Below are positions 1-5,934 of a stretch of 7,631 nt of DNA, piece by piece. The notes under the pieces are model-generated. The model worked only from the letters and a program-made list of their open reading frames with translations, did not search any database and had not been told where the DNA came from. The stretch is from the NCBI GenBank assembly GCA_023413015.1, contig JAEZQR010000004.1:1-7631 (forward strand), given 5' to 3'. Each line of letters starts with the position of its first letter. Position 1 is the stretch's first letter. A program made the position numbers and the translations under genes. The stretch is from Pseudomonadota bacterium. GTDB lineage: Bacteria; Pseudomonadota; Alphaproteobacteria; Sphingomonadales; Sphingomonadaceae.

Positions 1-7
1 ATATGGA

Positions 8-181
8 TCAGGTCACCTTCTTGTAGACCGTGAGGCCGAGCACGAAGAGCACGACGGCGACGATCACGAACAGCCAGAACAGGAATTTGGCGATCCCCCA
101 AGCGGCGCCGGCCAGTCCGCTGAAGCCGAGGACGCCGAGCACCAGCGCGGCGACGGCGAAGATGATGGCCCATCTGAGCAT
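8..181 (-). CDS. DUF1328 (YtjA-like) small membrane protein
   Basis: This is a 57-residue, almost entirely hydrophobic protein with two predicted membrane helices (about residues 4-26 and 32-52), a glycine-rich turn between them (FSGLAGAAWGIAKFLFW) and a short basic tail (YKKVT). This pattern and length match the DUF1328/YtjA family of small inner-membrane proteins, whose biochemical role is unknown. I chose the ATG at 181 rather than the in-frame GTG at 196, because that GTG overlaps an excellent Shine-Dalgarno sequence (AAGGAG, about 6 bases before the ATG). The gene is divergent from the PRC-barrel gene at 336, with a 29-bp dyad between them. In alphaproteobacteria such proteins are often stress-induced; here that is only an inference, because no recognisable stress-sigma promoter was found. 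The family call is confident; the function is not known. Confidence 0.88.
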   Translation of the reverse strand: MLRWAIIFAVAALVLGVLGFSGLAGAAWGIAKFLFWLFVIVAVVLFVLGLTVYKKVT

Positions 182-215
182 TCTGGTCTCCTTCACTAGT
201 CCCGCCGCTCGTTCG

Positions 216-244
216 GTGGGAGCCTACGCCCGCGCATCTCCCAC
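216..244. repeat. 7-bp inverted repeat between divergent genes
   Basis: GTGGGAG (216-222) and CTCCCAC (238-244) are perfect inverted copies separated by 15 bases. They lie between the DUF1328 start (181) and the PRC-barrel start (336). A second, smaller hairpin GACTG-ACGC-CAGTC follows at 265-278. Either could be an operator for a regulator shared by the divergent pair, or chance in GC-rich DNA. No protein can be assigned. Confidence 0.35.
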
Positions 245-335
245 GTCACGCCTCGGTGCGATTGGACTGACGCCAGTCGTGCAACGGACAGGGGAACCGG
301 ACGTTGGTGCGGCGGCACTGGATAGGGAGCCACAC

Positions 336-725
336 ATGAGCAGCGATCCTGCGAGAGGCGGCGACATTCGCGATGGAGAGGTTCGTCGCGAGCGGCCTCG
401 ACTGCTGTCGTCGAACAACCTGAGCGGCATATCCGTGTTCGGCCGGAGCGGAGAGAAGATCGGCACGATCCATTCCTTCATGATCGACCGGCTCAACGGC
501 CGTGTCGCGCTTGCGGTGATGTCGCTGGGCGGGTTCCTCGGCATGGGCGGGAGCTATCATCCGCTGCCCTGGCCGCTGCTGCGGCACGACGACAGCCGCG
601 ACGGGTTCGTCATCGACGTCGACGACGCGGTGCTGAAGGGCGGCCCGACCTTCAAGGGCGGCGCCGAGCCGGACTTCGATGATACCTACATCGACCGCGT
701 CTGGAACTACTACGGCGTCAGGTAG
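336..725 (+). CDS. PRC-barrel domain protein
   Basis: This 129-residue soluble protein has a single PRC-barrel domain at about residues 28-100. The diagnostic stretch is visible: G-x-x-V-F-G-x-x-GEKIGTI (31-45), a MIDRLNGRVALAVMS strand pair (49-63), GGFLGMG (65-71) and HPLPWPLL (75-82), followed by a VIDVDDAVL strand (92-100). The C-terminal tail (DDTYIDRVWNYYGVR) is acidic then aromatic, as in many small stand-alone PRC proteins of alphaproteobacteria. PRC barrels are small beta folds related to the RimM and photosynthetic reaction-centre H-subunit domains, and stand-alone versions have no defined reaction. An open frame extends upstream to position 30, but the ATG at 336 has a good ribosome-binding site (AGGGAG, 7 bases before) and the upstream translation is low-complexity, so I start here. 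It is divergent from DUF1328 and followed by a gene remnant. Confidence 0.9.
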   Translation: MSSDPARGGDIRDGEVRRERPRLLSSNNLSGISVFGRSGEKIGTIHSFMIDRLNGRVALAVMSLGGFLGMGGSYHPLPWPLLRHDDSRDGFVIDVDDAVLKGGPTFKGGAEPDFDDTYIDRVWNYYGVR

Positions 726-759
726 GCCGGCGGCAGGCGAGCCGACCCCGCAATCGTAG

Positions 760-873
760 AGCACCGGACCGGGCGGCGTCAGCCTGATCGGCGGCGCGCT
801 GCTGGCGACCTTCTTTGCGAAGTTGGTGCCGTCGCTGTCTGACGATCGGGCTGTTCTGGCGGGCAAGGGCTAG
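760..873 (+). pseudogene. Possible 3' remnant of a lost gene (start missing)
   Basis: In the 144-base gap between the PRC-barrel stop and the Wzi-family stop, the plus strand has 37 open codons ending in TAG at 871-873. The reading begins after an in-frame stop at 757 and has no ATG or GTG near its beginning. It looks protein-like: glycine-rich, then a hydrophobic segment (LIGGALLATFFAKLVPSL), then a charged tail (SDDRAVLAGKG), with mostly G or C third bases. Its stop shares a CTAG palindrome with the convergent Wzi-family stop (870-872), an arrangement usual for two real convergent genes. I infer it may be the tail of a degraded or deleted gene. It could equally be chance. I do not recognise the family. 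Confidence 0.22.
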
Positions 874-2324
874 AAGCTGCGGCGCCAGCCCAGCTCGGCC
901 TCGAACGAGCGGGGCAGGCGGTCGGGATCGGCGTGGTCGGGGTTGCTGAGGCGGAATTCGAGGCGGAGGTCGCCGGTGGGCGAGGGGAGCTCGACACCGG
1001 CGGTGGCGAGGGTGAATTCGGCCGGCGGCGACAGGCGGGGATTGCGCGCGGTGCGGTTGAGCTCGACGTGGCGCCACGAGCCGTAGAAGCGGCGGTCGTT
1101 CGCATCGGTGAGGCTGCCGGCCAGCGTCAGCATCCGGCCGTCGCCGTCGATGCTGCCGCCGAGCGCCTGGCCGCGATAGGTGTAGCCGGCGGTGTAGATG
1201 AAGTGATTGTAGAAGGAGCCGGGGCGCGGCTTGGAGCCGAACAGCTTATTGGCGAGCGTGTCGGTATATTCGGCGCGCAGTTCCCAGCCTGCGCCGGAGC
1301 GGCCGAGCGGACCGGCAAGGTTCGCGCCGACCGTCGTGCCGAACTGGCCGGGCAGGCCGTCATATTCGTCCTCGCCCTGTGCCTCGCCGTAGATCCGCAC
1401 GGCGACGGGGCCGAGGCGGCGGGCATAGGAAATGTCGAAGCCGGCGAGCTGGTTGCCGGGTTCATCGAGCGTGCCGCTATTGTCCCGGTTGCCGAAGGGG
1501 AAGAGGGCGTCGGCGAGCATCTTGAGGCTGCATGGCCGGCCGCGGCCGCAGAGCTGGAGCGTCCGGGCGAGACCGATCTCGAGGCCGGGTGCCGGTGCGA
1601 AGCCGAGGCGCAGGCCGATCAGCGCCGGATTGTCATAGTCGCTGCGCTTCTCGGTCAGGACGCCGGCGAAGGCGTCGAGGCGTACCGGACCCAACCAGCG
1701 GATCACGGGGAAATCGATCGGCTCGGGCGTGAGCCGGGTGACGCCGAGCTTCGGGAAGGGACGGGCGTTGTTCGAGATCAGCAGCGCGCTGTCGCGTGCC
1801 GGTCCCCACCATTGCTCGACATAGCCGCCGTAGAGCGCCCAGTCGCCGAGATCGAGGGCGAGCGCGGTCGGTTCGAGATGGAGGTCGCCGCTGTGCTGCC
1901 CCGCGCGGTAGCCGAGCGCGGCGGCGAGGTGGAGCGCGCCGAAGCGGCGGTCGAGGCGGAGCGTGGCGTCCATGGCTTCGCGCCCAGCACCGTCGAAGGT
2001 CCGGATCAGCGCCGGATGACTTGTCACCGCCACATGTGCGGTCGCGCGCTGGTCGTCGCTCAGCATCGCGCAGCGGGCGGCGATGCGCTGGCGGGCGGAT
2101 TCGACATGGGACGGTAAGCGCCCGGTGCCGCCCTGGACCGTGGTGCAGATCTTTTCCAGCGCGAGCGGCCAGGCGTTGACGGGGTCGCGAAGCAGAGCAT
2201 GGGCAGCCAGCAGTTCGACATCCGATCGCAGCTGCGCCGATCCGACCTCAGCCCAAGGGAGCGCGGTGGCGTTCGACGAGGCAAATGCCGCTCCGAGAAG
2301 CAGGAGCGAATGATACCAGCGCAT
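870..2324 (-). CDS. Wzi-family outer-membrane beta-barrel protein
   Basis: This 484-residue protein has a signal peptide (about residues 1-21, hydrophobic LLLLGAAFASS, probable cleavage after ATA) and ends in the Phe typical of outer-membrane barrels (GWRRSF). Family hallmarks are visible: YGGYVEQWWGP (165-175), a SNNARPFPKLGV segment (185-195), the two-cysteine LQLCGRGRPC (256-265), FPFGNRDN (275-282), and FYNHFIYTAGYTYRGQALG (371-389). Wzi proteins are 18-strand barrels in the outer membrane; in E. coli the founding member acts as a lectin anchoring group 1 capsule. In sphingomonads the bound polymer is unknown, and no polysaccharide genes lie in this window. The length is normal and the frame intact. 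The ATG at 2324 has GGAAG a few bases upstream. It follows the histidine kinase by 243 bp on the same strand, with an unusual leader described separately. Confidence 0.88.
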   Translation of the reverse strand: MRWYHSLLLLGAAFASSNATALPWAEVGSAQLRSDVELLAAHALLRDPVNAWPLALEKICTTVQGGTGRLPSHVESARQRIAARCAMLSDDQRATAHVAVTSHPALIRTFDGAGREAMDATLRLDRRFGALHLAAALGYRAGQHSGDLHLEPTALALDLGDWALYGGYVEQWWGPARDSALLISNNARPFPKLGVTRLTPEPIDFPVIRWLGPVRLDAFAGVLTEKRSDYDNPALIGLRLGFAPAPGLEIGLARTLQLCGRGRPCSLKMLADALFPFGNRDNSGTLDEPGNQLAGFDISYARRLGPVAVRIYGEAQGEDEYDGLPGQFGTTVGANLAGPLGRSGAGWELRAEYTDTLANKLFGSKPRPGSFYNHFIYTAGYTYRGQALGGSIDGDGRMLTLAGSLTDANDRRFYGSWRHVELNRTARNPRLSPPAEFTLATAGVELPSPTGDLRLEFRLSNPDHADPDRLPRSFEAELGWRRSF

Positions 2325-2355
2325 GCGTTCTTCCGAGGGCAGTAGCGGCGGAGGC

Positions 2356-2363
2356 GGGGGGGG
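2356..2363. repeat. 8-bp homopolymer (G8/C8) in Wzi leader
   Basis: Eight consecutive G on the plus strand (C on the coding strand) lie 32-39 bases upstream of the Wzi-family start codon. Tracts of this length can change by slipped-strand mispairing. As it sits in the leader it could affect expression by changing spacing or structure, but not the reading frame. Whether it varies is unknown. Confidence 0.5.
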
Positions 2364-2370
2364 CTGCGGT

Positions 2371-2391
2371 GCCCCTTGATGTCGGTGGGGC
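2371..2391 (-). promoter_or_regulatory. Small leader hairpin next to an orphan Shine-Dalgarno sequence
   Basis: GCCCC (2371-2375) and GGGGC (2387-2391) can form a 5-bp stem with an 11-base loop in the transcript reading towards the Wzi gene. Just upstream on that strand is AAGGAG (complement of 2395-2400), an ideal ribosome-binding sequence with no ATG, GTG or TTG at a workable distance. The pair could be a leader regulatory element or the residue of an older start; evidence is limited to the sequence itself. Confidence 0.25.
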
Positions 2392-2403
2392 TATCTCCTT
2401 CCG

Positions 2404-2440
2404 TGTATAGAATAGTCAAGTAATTACTGTATACAGATAA
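2404..2440 (-). promoter_or_regulatory. AT-rich upstream region with CTGTATACAG palindrome
   Basis: In an otherwise GC-rich window, 2403-2440 is AT-rich. It holds a perfect 10-bp palindrome CTGTATACAG (2427-2436) and a direct repeat of TGTATA (2404-2409 and 2428-2433, 24 bases apart). On the coding strand a TTGACT lies between them (complement of 2412-2417), which could be a -35 box, but the hexamer 17 bases further (AGATAG) is a poor -10. I infer a promoter or operator region for the Wzi gene, about 80-115 bases before its start codon. The exact promoter is unresolved. Confidence 0.4.
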
Positions 2441-2529
2441 GTGAACGCAGGAAATGGATTGCGAGCATGAAGCGCTGGTGGCCGGCGTGCGAGCCAACGC
2501 GGTAGCTAGAGCGGGATCGCTTCATATGA

Positions 2530-2556
2530 CGGGAGGGGGTGAGTTCAGTCCTCCCG
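2530..2556 (-). terminator. Hairpin downstream of the histidine kinase gene
   Basis: CGGGAGG (2530-2536) and CCTCCCG (2550-2556) form a perfect 7-bp stem with a 13-base loop, beginning 12 bases after the kinase stop codon. On the kinase strand a TTTT lies before the stem, not after it, so it is not a classical intrinsic terminator. It may mark the 3' end of the kinase transcript or slow read-through towards the Wzi gene. Confidence 0.3.
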
Positions 2557-2567
2557 AAAACCGGGCC

Positions 2568-4805
2568 CTACGGATTGGGCTTCGGGAGCGAGGCGTCGAT
2601 GGTGCAGATCAGGCCTTCGGGCTCGAAGGACAGGGTGACGGCGCCGCGGAGTTCGGCGGAGAGGCCGCGTTCGATCATGCGCGTGCCGAAGCCGCGCTTC
2701 TTCGGCGGCGATACGGGCGGGCCGCCGCGTTCGCGCCATGTCAGCCGCAGCCGGCCGCCGTCGCCTTCCGTCACGATCGCCCAGCGGACCTCGACATGGC
2801 CCGTCTCGTTCGAGAGTGCGCCATATTTGATCGCGTTGGTGCACAGCTCGTGCACGGCCATCGTGACCGACACCGCCGTCTGCGGCGCGAGCAGCAGCTC
2901 GGGACCTTCGAACGAGACGCGGGCGATATCGGCGCCCGCCGTGGCCGCGACCGACGCCCGGAGGATGTGCGAGAGCGCGGCGGCTTCCCAATTCTGCTGG
3001 GTGAGCAGATTGTGCGCGGCCGACAGCGCGGCGAGGCGCGCCTCGAAGTTCGCGCGCGCATCCTCGGGCGAGGCTTCGCTGCGGAAGCTTTGCTGCGCGA
3101 GCCCTTGGACGATCGCCAGCGTATTCTTCACGCGGTGGTTGAGCTCGTTGATGAGGAGGAGCTGGCGGTCTTCCGCGCGCTTGCGTTCGGTGATGTCGAT
3201 CGTGACGGCGAGCACGCCATAGGGCTGGCCGTCCGAGCGCCGGATCACCGTGACCGAATTGTTGACCCAGACGATCGAACCATCGGGACGGACGTAGCGC
3301 TTCTCGTGAACGTAGGGCGTACCGTCGGCCACGGCGCGTTCGAAGAGCGGGACGTTGCGCGCCAGATCGTCGGGGTGCGTGATCTCCTGCATCTTGAGCT
3401 GCAGCAGCTCCTCGCGGCTACGGCCGGCGATCTCGCAGAAGCGGTCGTTGATCAGCGTGAAGCGGCCGGTCAGGTCGACCTCCGCGAAGCCGGCGGTCGT
3501 CTGGTCGATGAGGGCGCTCAGCTGCTGCTCGCGCTCGCGCAGCGCTTCCTCGGCACGCCGGCGGTCGGTGATGTCATAGACCACGCCGGCGAAGCGGACG
3601 AGGCCTTGCGCCTCGTCAAATACGGCTTCGCCGCGTCGGGCGATCCAGCGTTCCTCGCCCGTGTCGCCGCGGCTGATGCGGTATTCGACATAACCGAGCG
3701 ACTCCTCGGTGATCACCGGTTCGCCGGTGAGCACGCGTGGACGGTCGTCGGGGTGGATGCGGGCGACCGTCCGGTCGAGCGGCAGCACGGGCTGCCAGTC
3801 GAGCCCCCACAGCTCGCAGAACTCGGGCGATACAGTGATCGTGCGCGTGGCGGGGTCGATCTCGAAGGAGCCGATGCCGCCCGCGCGTTGCGCCAGCCGC
3901 AGGCGGTCCTGCGTCGCGCGCAACTCGGTGACGTCATAGCCGGTGACGAAGATGCCGGTGACGTTGCCGGCGGCATCCCTGAGCGGCTGGTAGACGAATT
4001 CGACGAACGCGCGCTCGGGCGGGCCGTCGCCGTCGCGCTTCAGGTCGACCGGGACCTGGCGGCCGACATAGGGCGTCCCGTTCCGGTAGACATCGTCGAG
4101 AAGCTCGAAGAAGCCTTGTCCTTCGAGTTCCGGCAGCGCGTCGCGCACGGGCTTGCCGACGATGTCATGCCGTCCGACGAGTTGCAGATAGGCCGGGTTC
4201 GCCAGTTCGAACACATGGTCGGGCCCGCGCAGCATGGCCATGAAGGCCGGCGCCTGATCGAACATCCGGCGCAGACGCTCGGTCTCGGCGGCCTTCTGCC
4301 GCTCGGCAAGCACCCGTTCGGTGGTCTCATGGCCCTGGTTGAAGATGCCGACGACGCGGCCGTCCTCGCCGTGGATCGGGGTGATGCTGTAGTTCCAGTA
4401 GGTCTCGCGCACGACGCCGTCGCGCACCATCGGCAGCATCTGGTCGTAGGTGGAGTAGCCTTCGCCCTGCTCCATCACGCGCGCGAATTGCGGCCCGACG
4501 ACGTCCCAGATGTCGGTCCAGACCTCGGCGGCCGGGCGGCCGAGCGCCCAGGGGTGCCGCTCGGCGGGGATCGTCGCCCAGGCGTCGTTGTAGAGGAGGC
4601 GCAGCTCGGGGCCCCAGTAGATCGCGGTGGGGAAGCTCGAATGCAGGCAGATCGACAGCGCCGAGCGCAGCGATTGCGGCCAGGCTTCGGGCGGTCCCAG
4701 CGGCGAATCCCGCCAGTCATGCGCGCGGATGGTGGCGCCCATGCCGCTCGTGGTCAGGAAGTTGAGATCGTCGTGGGCCAGAGGGAGTTGCAGGACGTCA
4801 CTCAT
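2568..4805 (-). CDS. Cytoplasmic PAS-domain sensor histidine kinase, HWE family
   Basis: This 745-residue kinase has no membrane segment or signal peptide, so it should sense a cytoplasmic cue. Four PAS modules precede the catalytic core, each closed by a PAC-type motif: residues about 35-163 (HETTE), 177-294 (YDVTE), 303-414 (YDITD) and 426-540 (IDITE). The phosphoacceptor His is H557 in NELNHRVKNTLA. The ATP-binding domain has the N-box HELCTNAIKYGALS (H652, E653, N657), the W690-x-E692 motif and the GFGTRMIE G-box (705-712). The His in the N-box together with WxE defines the HWE family, many members of which phosphorylate single-domain or PhyR-type regulators. The PAS repeats lack the LOV cysteine motif, so blue-light sensing is unlikely. 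No response regulator is in the window. ATG 4805 has only a distant GGAG. Shift or truncation is not seen. Confidence 0.93.
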   Translation of the reverse strand: MSDVLQLPLAHDDLNFLTTSGMGATIRAHDWRDSPLGPPEAWPQSLRSALSICLHSSFPTAIYWGPELRLLYNDAWATIPAERHPWALGRPAAEVWTDIWDVVGPQFARVMEQGEGYSTYDQMLPMVRDGVVRETYWNYSITPIHGEDGRVVGIFNQGHETTERVLAERQKAAETERLRRMFDQAPAFMAMLRGPDHVFELANPAYLQLVGRHDIVGKPVRDALPELEGQGFFELLDDVYRNGTPYVGRQVPVDLKRDGDGPPERAFVEFVYQPLRDAAGNVTGIFVTGYDVTELRATQDRLRLAQRAGGIGSFEIDPATRTITVSPEFCELWGLDWQPVLPLDRTVARIHPDDRPRVLTGEPVITEESLGYVEYRISRGDTGEERWIARRGEAVFDEAQGLVRFAGVVYDITDRRRAEEALREREQQLSALIDQTTAGFAEVDLTGRFTLINDRFCEIAGRSREELLQLKMQEITHPDDLARNVPLFERAVADGTPYVHEKRYVRPDGSIVWVNNSVTVIRRSDGQPYGVLAVTIDITERKRAEDRQLLLINELNHRVKNTLAIVQGLAQQSFRSEASPEDARANFEARLAALSAAHNLLTQQNWEAAALSHILRASVAATAGADIARVSFEGPELLLAPQTAVSVTMAVHELCTNAIKYGALSNETGHVEVRWAIVTEGDGGRLRLTWRERGGPPVSPPKKRGFGTRMIERGLSAELRGAVTLSFEPEGLICTIDASLPKPNP

Positions 4806-4837
4806 AGACGGGATCTGGCTCCACGAACGCGAGAGTG

Positions 4838-4865
4838 CTTATACGGGGTTGTTGCGACTTCTTAA
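4838..4865 (-). promoter_or_regulatory. Weak candidate promoter of the histidine kinase
   Basis: On the kinase strand TATAAG (complement of 4838-4843) lies 32 bases before the start codon, with TTAAGA (complement of 4860-4865) 16 bases further upstream. The -10 is good and the -35 is weak. It would give the kinase its own transcript separate from the LysR gene 99 bp upstream. This is pattern matching only. Confidence 0.3.
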
Positions 4866-4872
4866 CCGCCGC

Positions 4873-4912
4873 CCCGCTGATAGCAAGCGCGAGCACCGCG
4901 CCGGTCAGCGGG
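4873..4912 (-). terminator. Dyad overlapping the LysR stop codon
   Basis: CCCGCTGA (4873-4880) and TCAGCGGG (4905-4912) are perfect 8-bp inverted copies. The 24-base interval contains a nested 5-bp stem (GCGCG-GTGCT-CGCGC on the transcribed strand). The LysR stop codon is inside the outer stem. There is no T tract, so it would be a non-canonical terminator or an mRNA 3'-end structure. Confidence 0.3.
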
Positions 4913-5849
4913 CGCGGGCGAGTTCGGCCTGGATGACCTCGGGTGGACGGACGGCGCGGATATAATCGATGAAGGCGCGCAGCTTGGGGAGCATCTGCGC
5001 CCGGCTGGGATAGTAGAGGAACACGCCGGGCGAGGTGGGCGCGTAGGCGTCGAGCACGGCTTCGAGCCGGCCTTCGGCGATATAGGGCTCGACCAACGGC
5101 TCGGCGGCCTGGACGAGCGCGACGCCTTGCAGCGCGGCGCCGACGCCGGCGGCGAAGTCGTTGATGATGACCGGGCCGGTGACCGCGACCTCGAGCGGGC
5201 GGTTGCCGTTGACGAAGGCCCAGTGCGTGATGCGGCCGCTCAGACGATAGCGGACGCAGGCGTGGCGCCGCAGATCGGCGGGGCGTTCGGGGCGGCCGGC
5301 GCGATCGAAGTAGGCGGGGGCGCCGACCACGACGAAGCGGAAGGGCGGGGTGAGGCGCACCGCGACCATGTCCGCCTGCAGGAACTCGCCCAAGCGCAAG
5401 CCGGCGTCATAGCCGCCCTCGATCAGGTCGACGAGCCCGTCCTCGGCGCAGATTTCGAGTTCGATCTCGGGATAGGTAGTACAGAAGCCGGCAAGGATCG
5501 GCTCGATCAGCAGCTTGATGACGGTGCGCGGCATGTTGAGCCGAAGCAGGCCGGCCGGGCGCCCGCCGAGGTTGCGGGCGGCTTCGTAGGCGGCGGTCAG
5601 GTCTTCGAAGGCGGGGCGGGCGTGATCGAGGAAATGCTGACCGGCCTGCGTGAGACCGACATTGCGCGTGGTGCGGGTGAGGAGCGGCACGCCGACGCGG
5701 GCTTCGAGCGCGCGGATCGTCTGGCTGACCGCCGACGGGCTGACCCCGAGGTCGGCCGCCGCCGCGCTGAAGCTCTTGCGGTCGGCGACGCGCAGGAAGG
5801 CCTCGACGCCGTCGAGCTGACCGCGCGGGATTGTGTAGCTCTGCTTCAT
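4905..5849 (-). CDS. LysR-family transcriptional regulator
   Basis: This is a 314-residue regulator of normal LysR length. The winged helix-turn-helix covers about residues 11-70: LDGVEAFLRVADRKSFSAAAADLG, then recognition helix SPSAVSQTIRALEARVG (37-53), then PLLTRTTRNVGLTQAG. A linker helix follows (73-95), then a periplasmic-binding-protein-like effector domain (about 98-300) with the GYDAGLRLGE and VVVGAPAYFDRAG features of the CrgA-like subgroup. The effector is unknown. The ATG at 5849 is the only plausible start; it lacks a proper Shine-Dalgarno sequence and has a TATAAT only 11 bases upstream, so the mRNA may be nearly leaderless. LysR proteins usually control the divergent neighbour and themselves. 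Here that neighbour is a small secreted protein 85 bp away, which is the most likely target. Confidence 0.93.
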   Translation of the reverse strand: MKQSYTIPRGQLDGVEAFLRVADRKSFSAAAADLGVSPSAVSQTIRALEARVGVPLLTRTTRNVGLTQAGQHFLDHARPAFEDLTAAYEAARNLGGRPAGLLRLNMPRTVIKLLIEPILAGFCTTYPEIELEICAEDGLVDLIEGGYDAGLRLGEFLQADMVAVRLTPPFRFVVVGAPAYFDRAGRPERPADLRRHACVRYRLSGRITHWAFVNGNRPLEVAVTGPVIINDFAAGVGAALQGVALVQAAEPLVEPYIAEGRLEAVLDAYAPTSPGVFLYYPSRAQMLPKLRAFIDYIRAVRPPEVIQAELARAR

Positions 5850-5858
5850 GGCTCTTCG

Positions 5859-5875
5859 CGATTATAGCCGATTAT
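5859..5875 (-). promoter_or_regulatory. LysR promoter -10 with 10-bp-phased direct repeat
   Basis: CGATTAT occurs at 5859-5865 and 5869-5875, one helical turn apart. On the LysR strand the first copy gives a consensus TATAAT (complement of 5861-5866), 11 bases before the LysR start codon, implying a leader of only a few bases. No clear -35 is visible at 16-18 bases. The region ATAATCGGCTATAAT also satisfies a loose LysR T-N11-A pattern, so it could be an autoregulatory site. Confidence 0.4.
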
Positions 5876-5897
5876 CACGGGAATGGAATGGGGTTAA

Positions 5898-5925
5898 CTT
5901 TCGAGCAGAACTCAGAACTCGAAAG
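5898..5925. promoter_or_regulatory. Perfect 8-12-8 dyad in the LysR/secreted-protein intergenic region
   Basis: CTTTCGAG (5898-5905) and CTCGAAAG (5918-5925) are exact inverted copies with a 12-base spacer. The spacer and second arm also contain a tandem heptamer, CAGAACT repeated at 5906-5919. The right arm runs into the ribosome-binding sequence of the small secreted-protein gene (AAAGGAAG before ATG 5935). It could be a DNA operator for the LysR protein, or an RNA hairpin limiting translation. The sequence alone does not separate these. Confidence 0.5.
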
Positions 5926-5934
5926 GAAGACGCC

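Noticed and set aside
30..335. N-terminal extension of the PRC-barrel protein
   Set aside because: The extension overlaps the DUF1328 gene antisense, is low complexity, and the ATG at 336 has a good ribosome-binding site directly before the PRC-type sequence.
293..335. General-stress sigma (EcfG-type) promoter before the PRC-barrel gene
   Set aside because: GGAAC is present at 293-297 but the nearest GTT is only a few bases downstream instead of 16-17, so the spacing is wrong.
933..2117. Plus-strand frame of 394 codons opposite the Wzi gene
   Set aside because: Glu/Ala/Gly-rich low-complexity translation, no ribosome-binding logic, fully antisense to a convincing Wzi-family gene.
2060..2497. 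A small gene in the Wzi leader using the orphan AAGGAG
   Set aside because: No ATG, GTG or TTG lies at a workable distance after the AAGGAG, and the open frame through the region mostly overlaps the Wzi gene in another frame.
3000..4000. LOV (blue-light) photoreceptor function in the kinase PAS domains
   Set aside because: None of the four PAS modules contains the flavin-binding cysteine motif (NCRFLQ-like).
2454..4865. 803-codon open frame on the plus strand opposite the histidine kinase
   Set aside because: Its translation is a composition-biased mirror with no recognisable domain, whereas the minus strand encodes an intact kinase with all motifs. Long antisense frames are expected opposite GC-rich genes.
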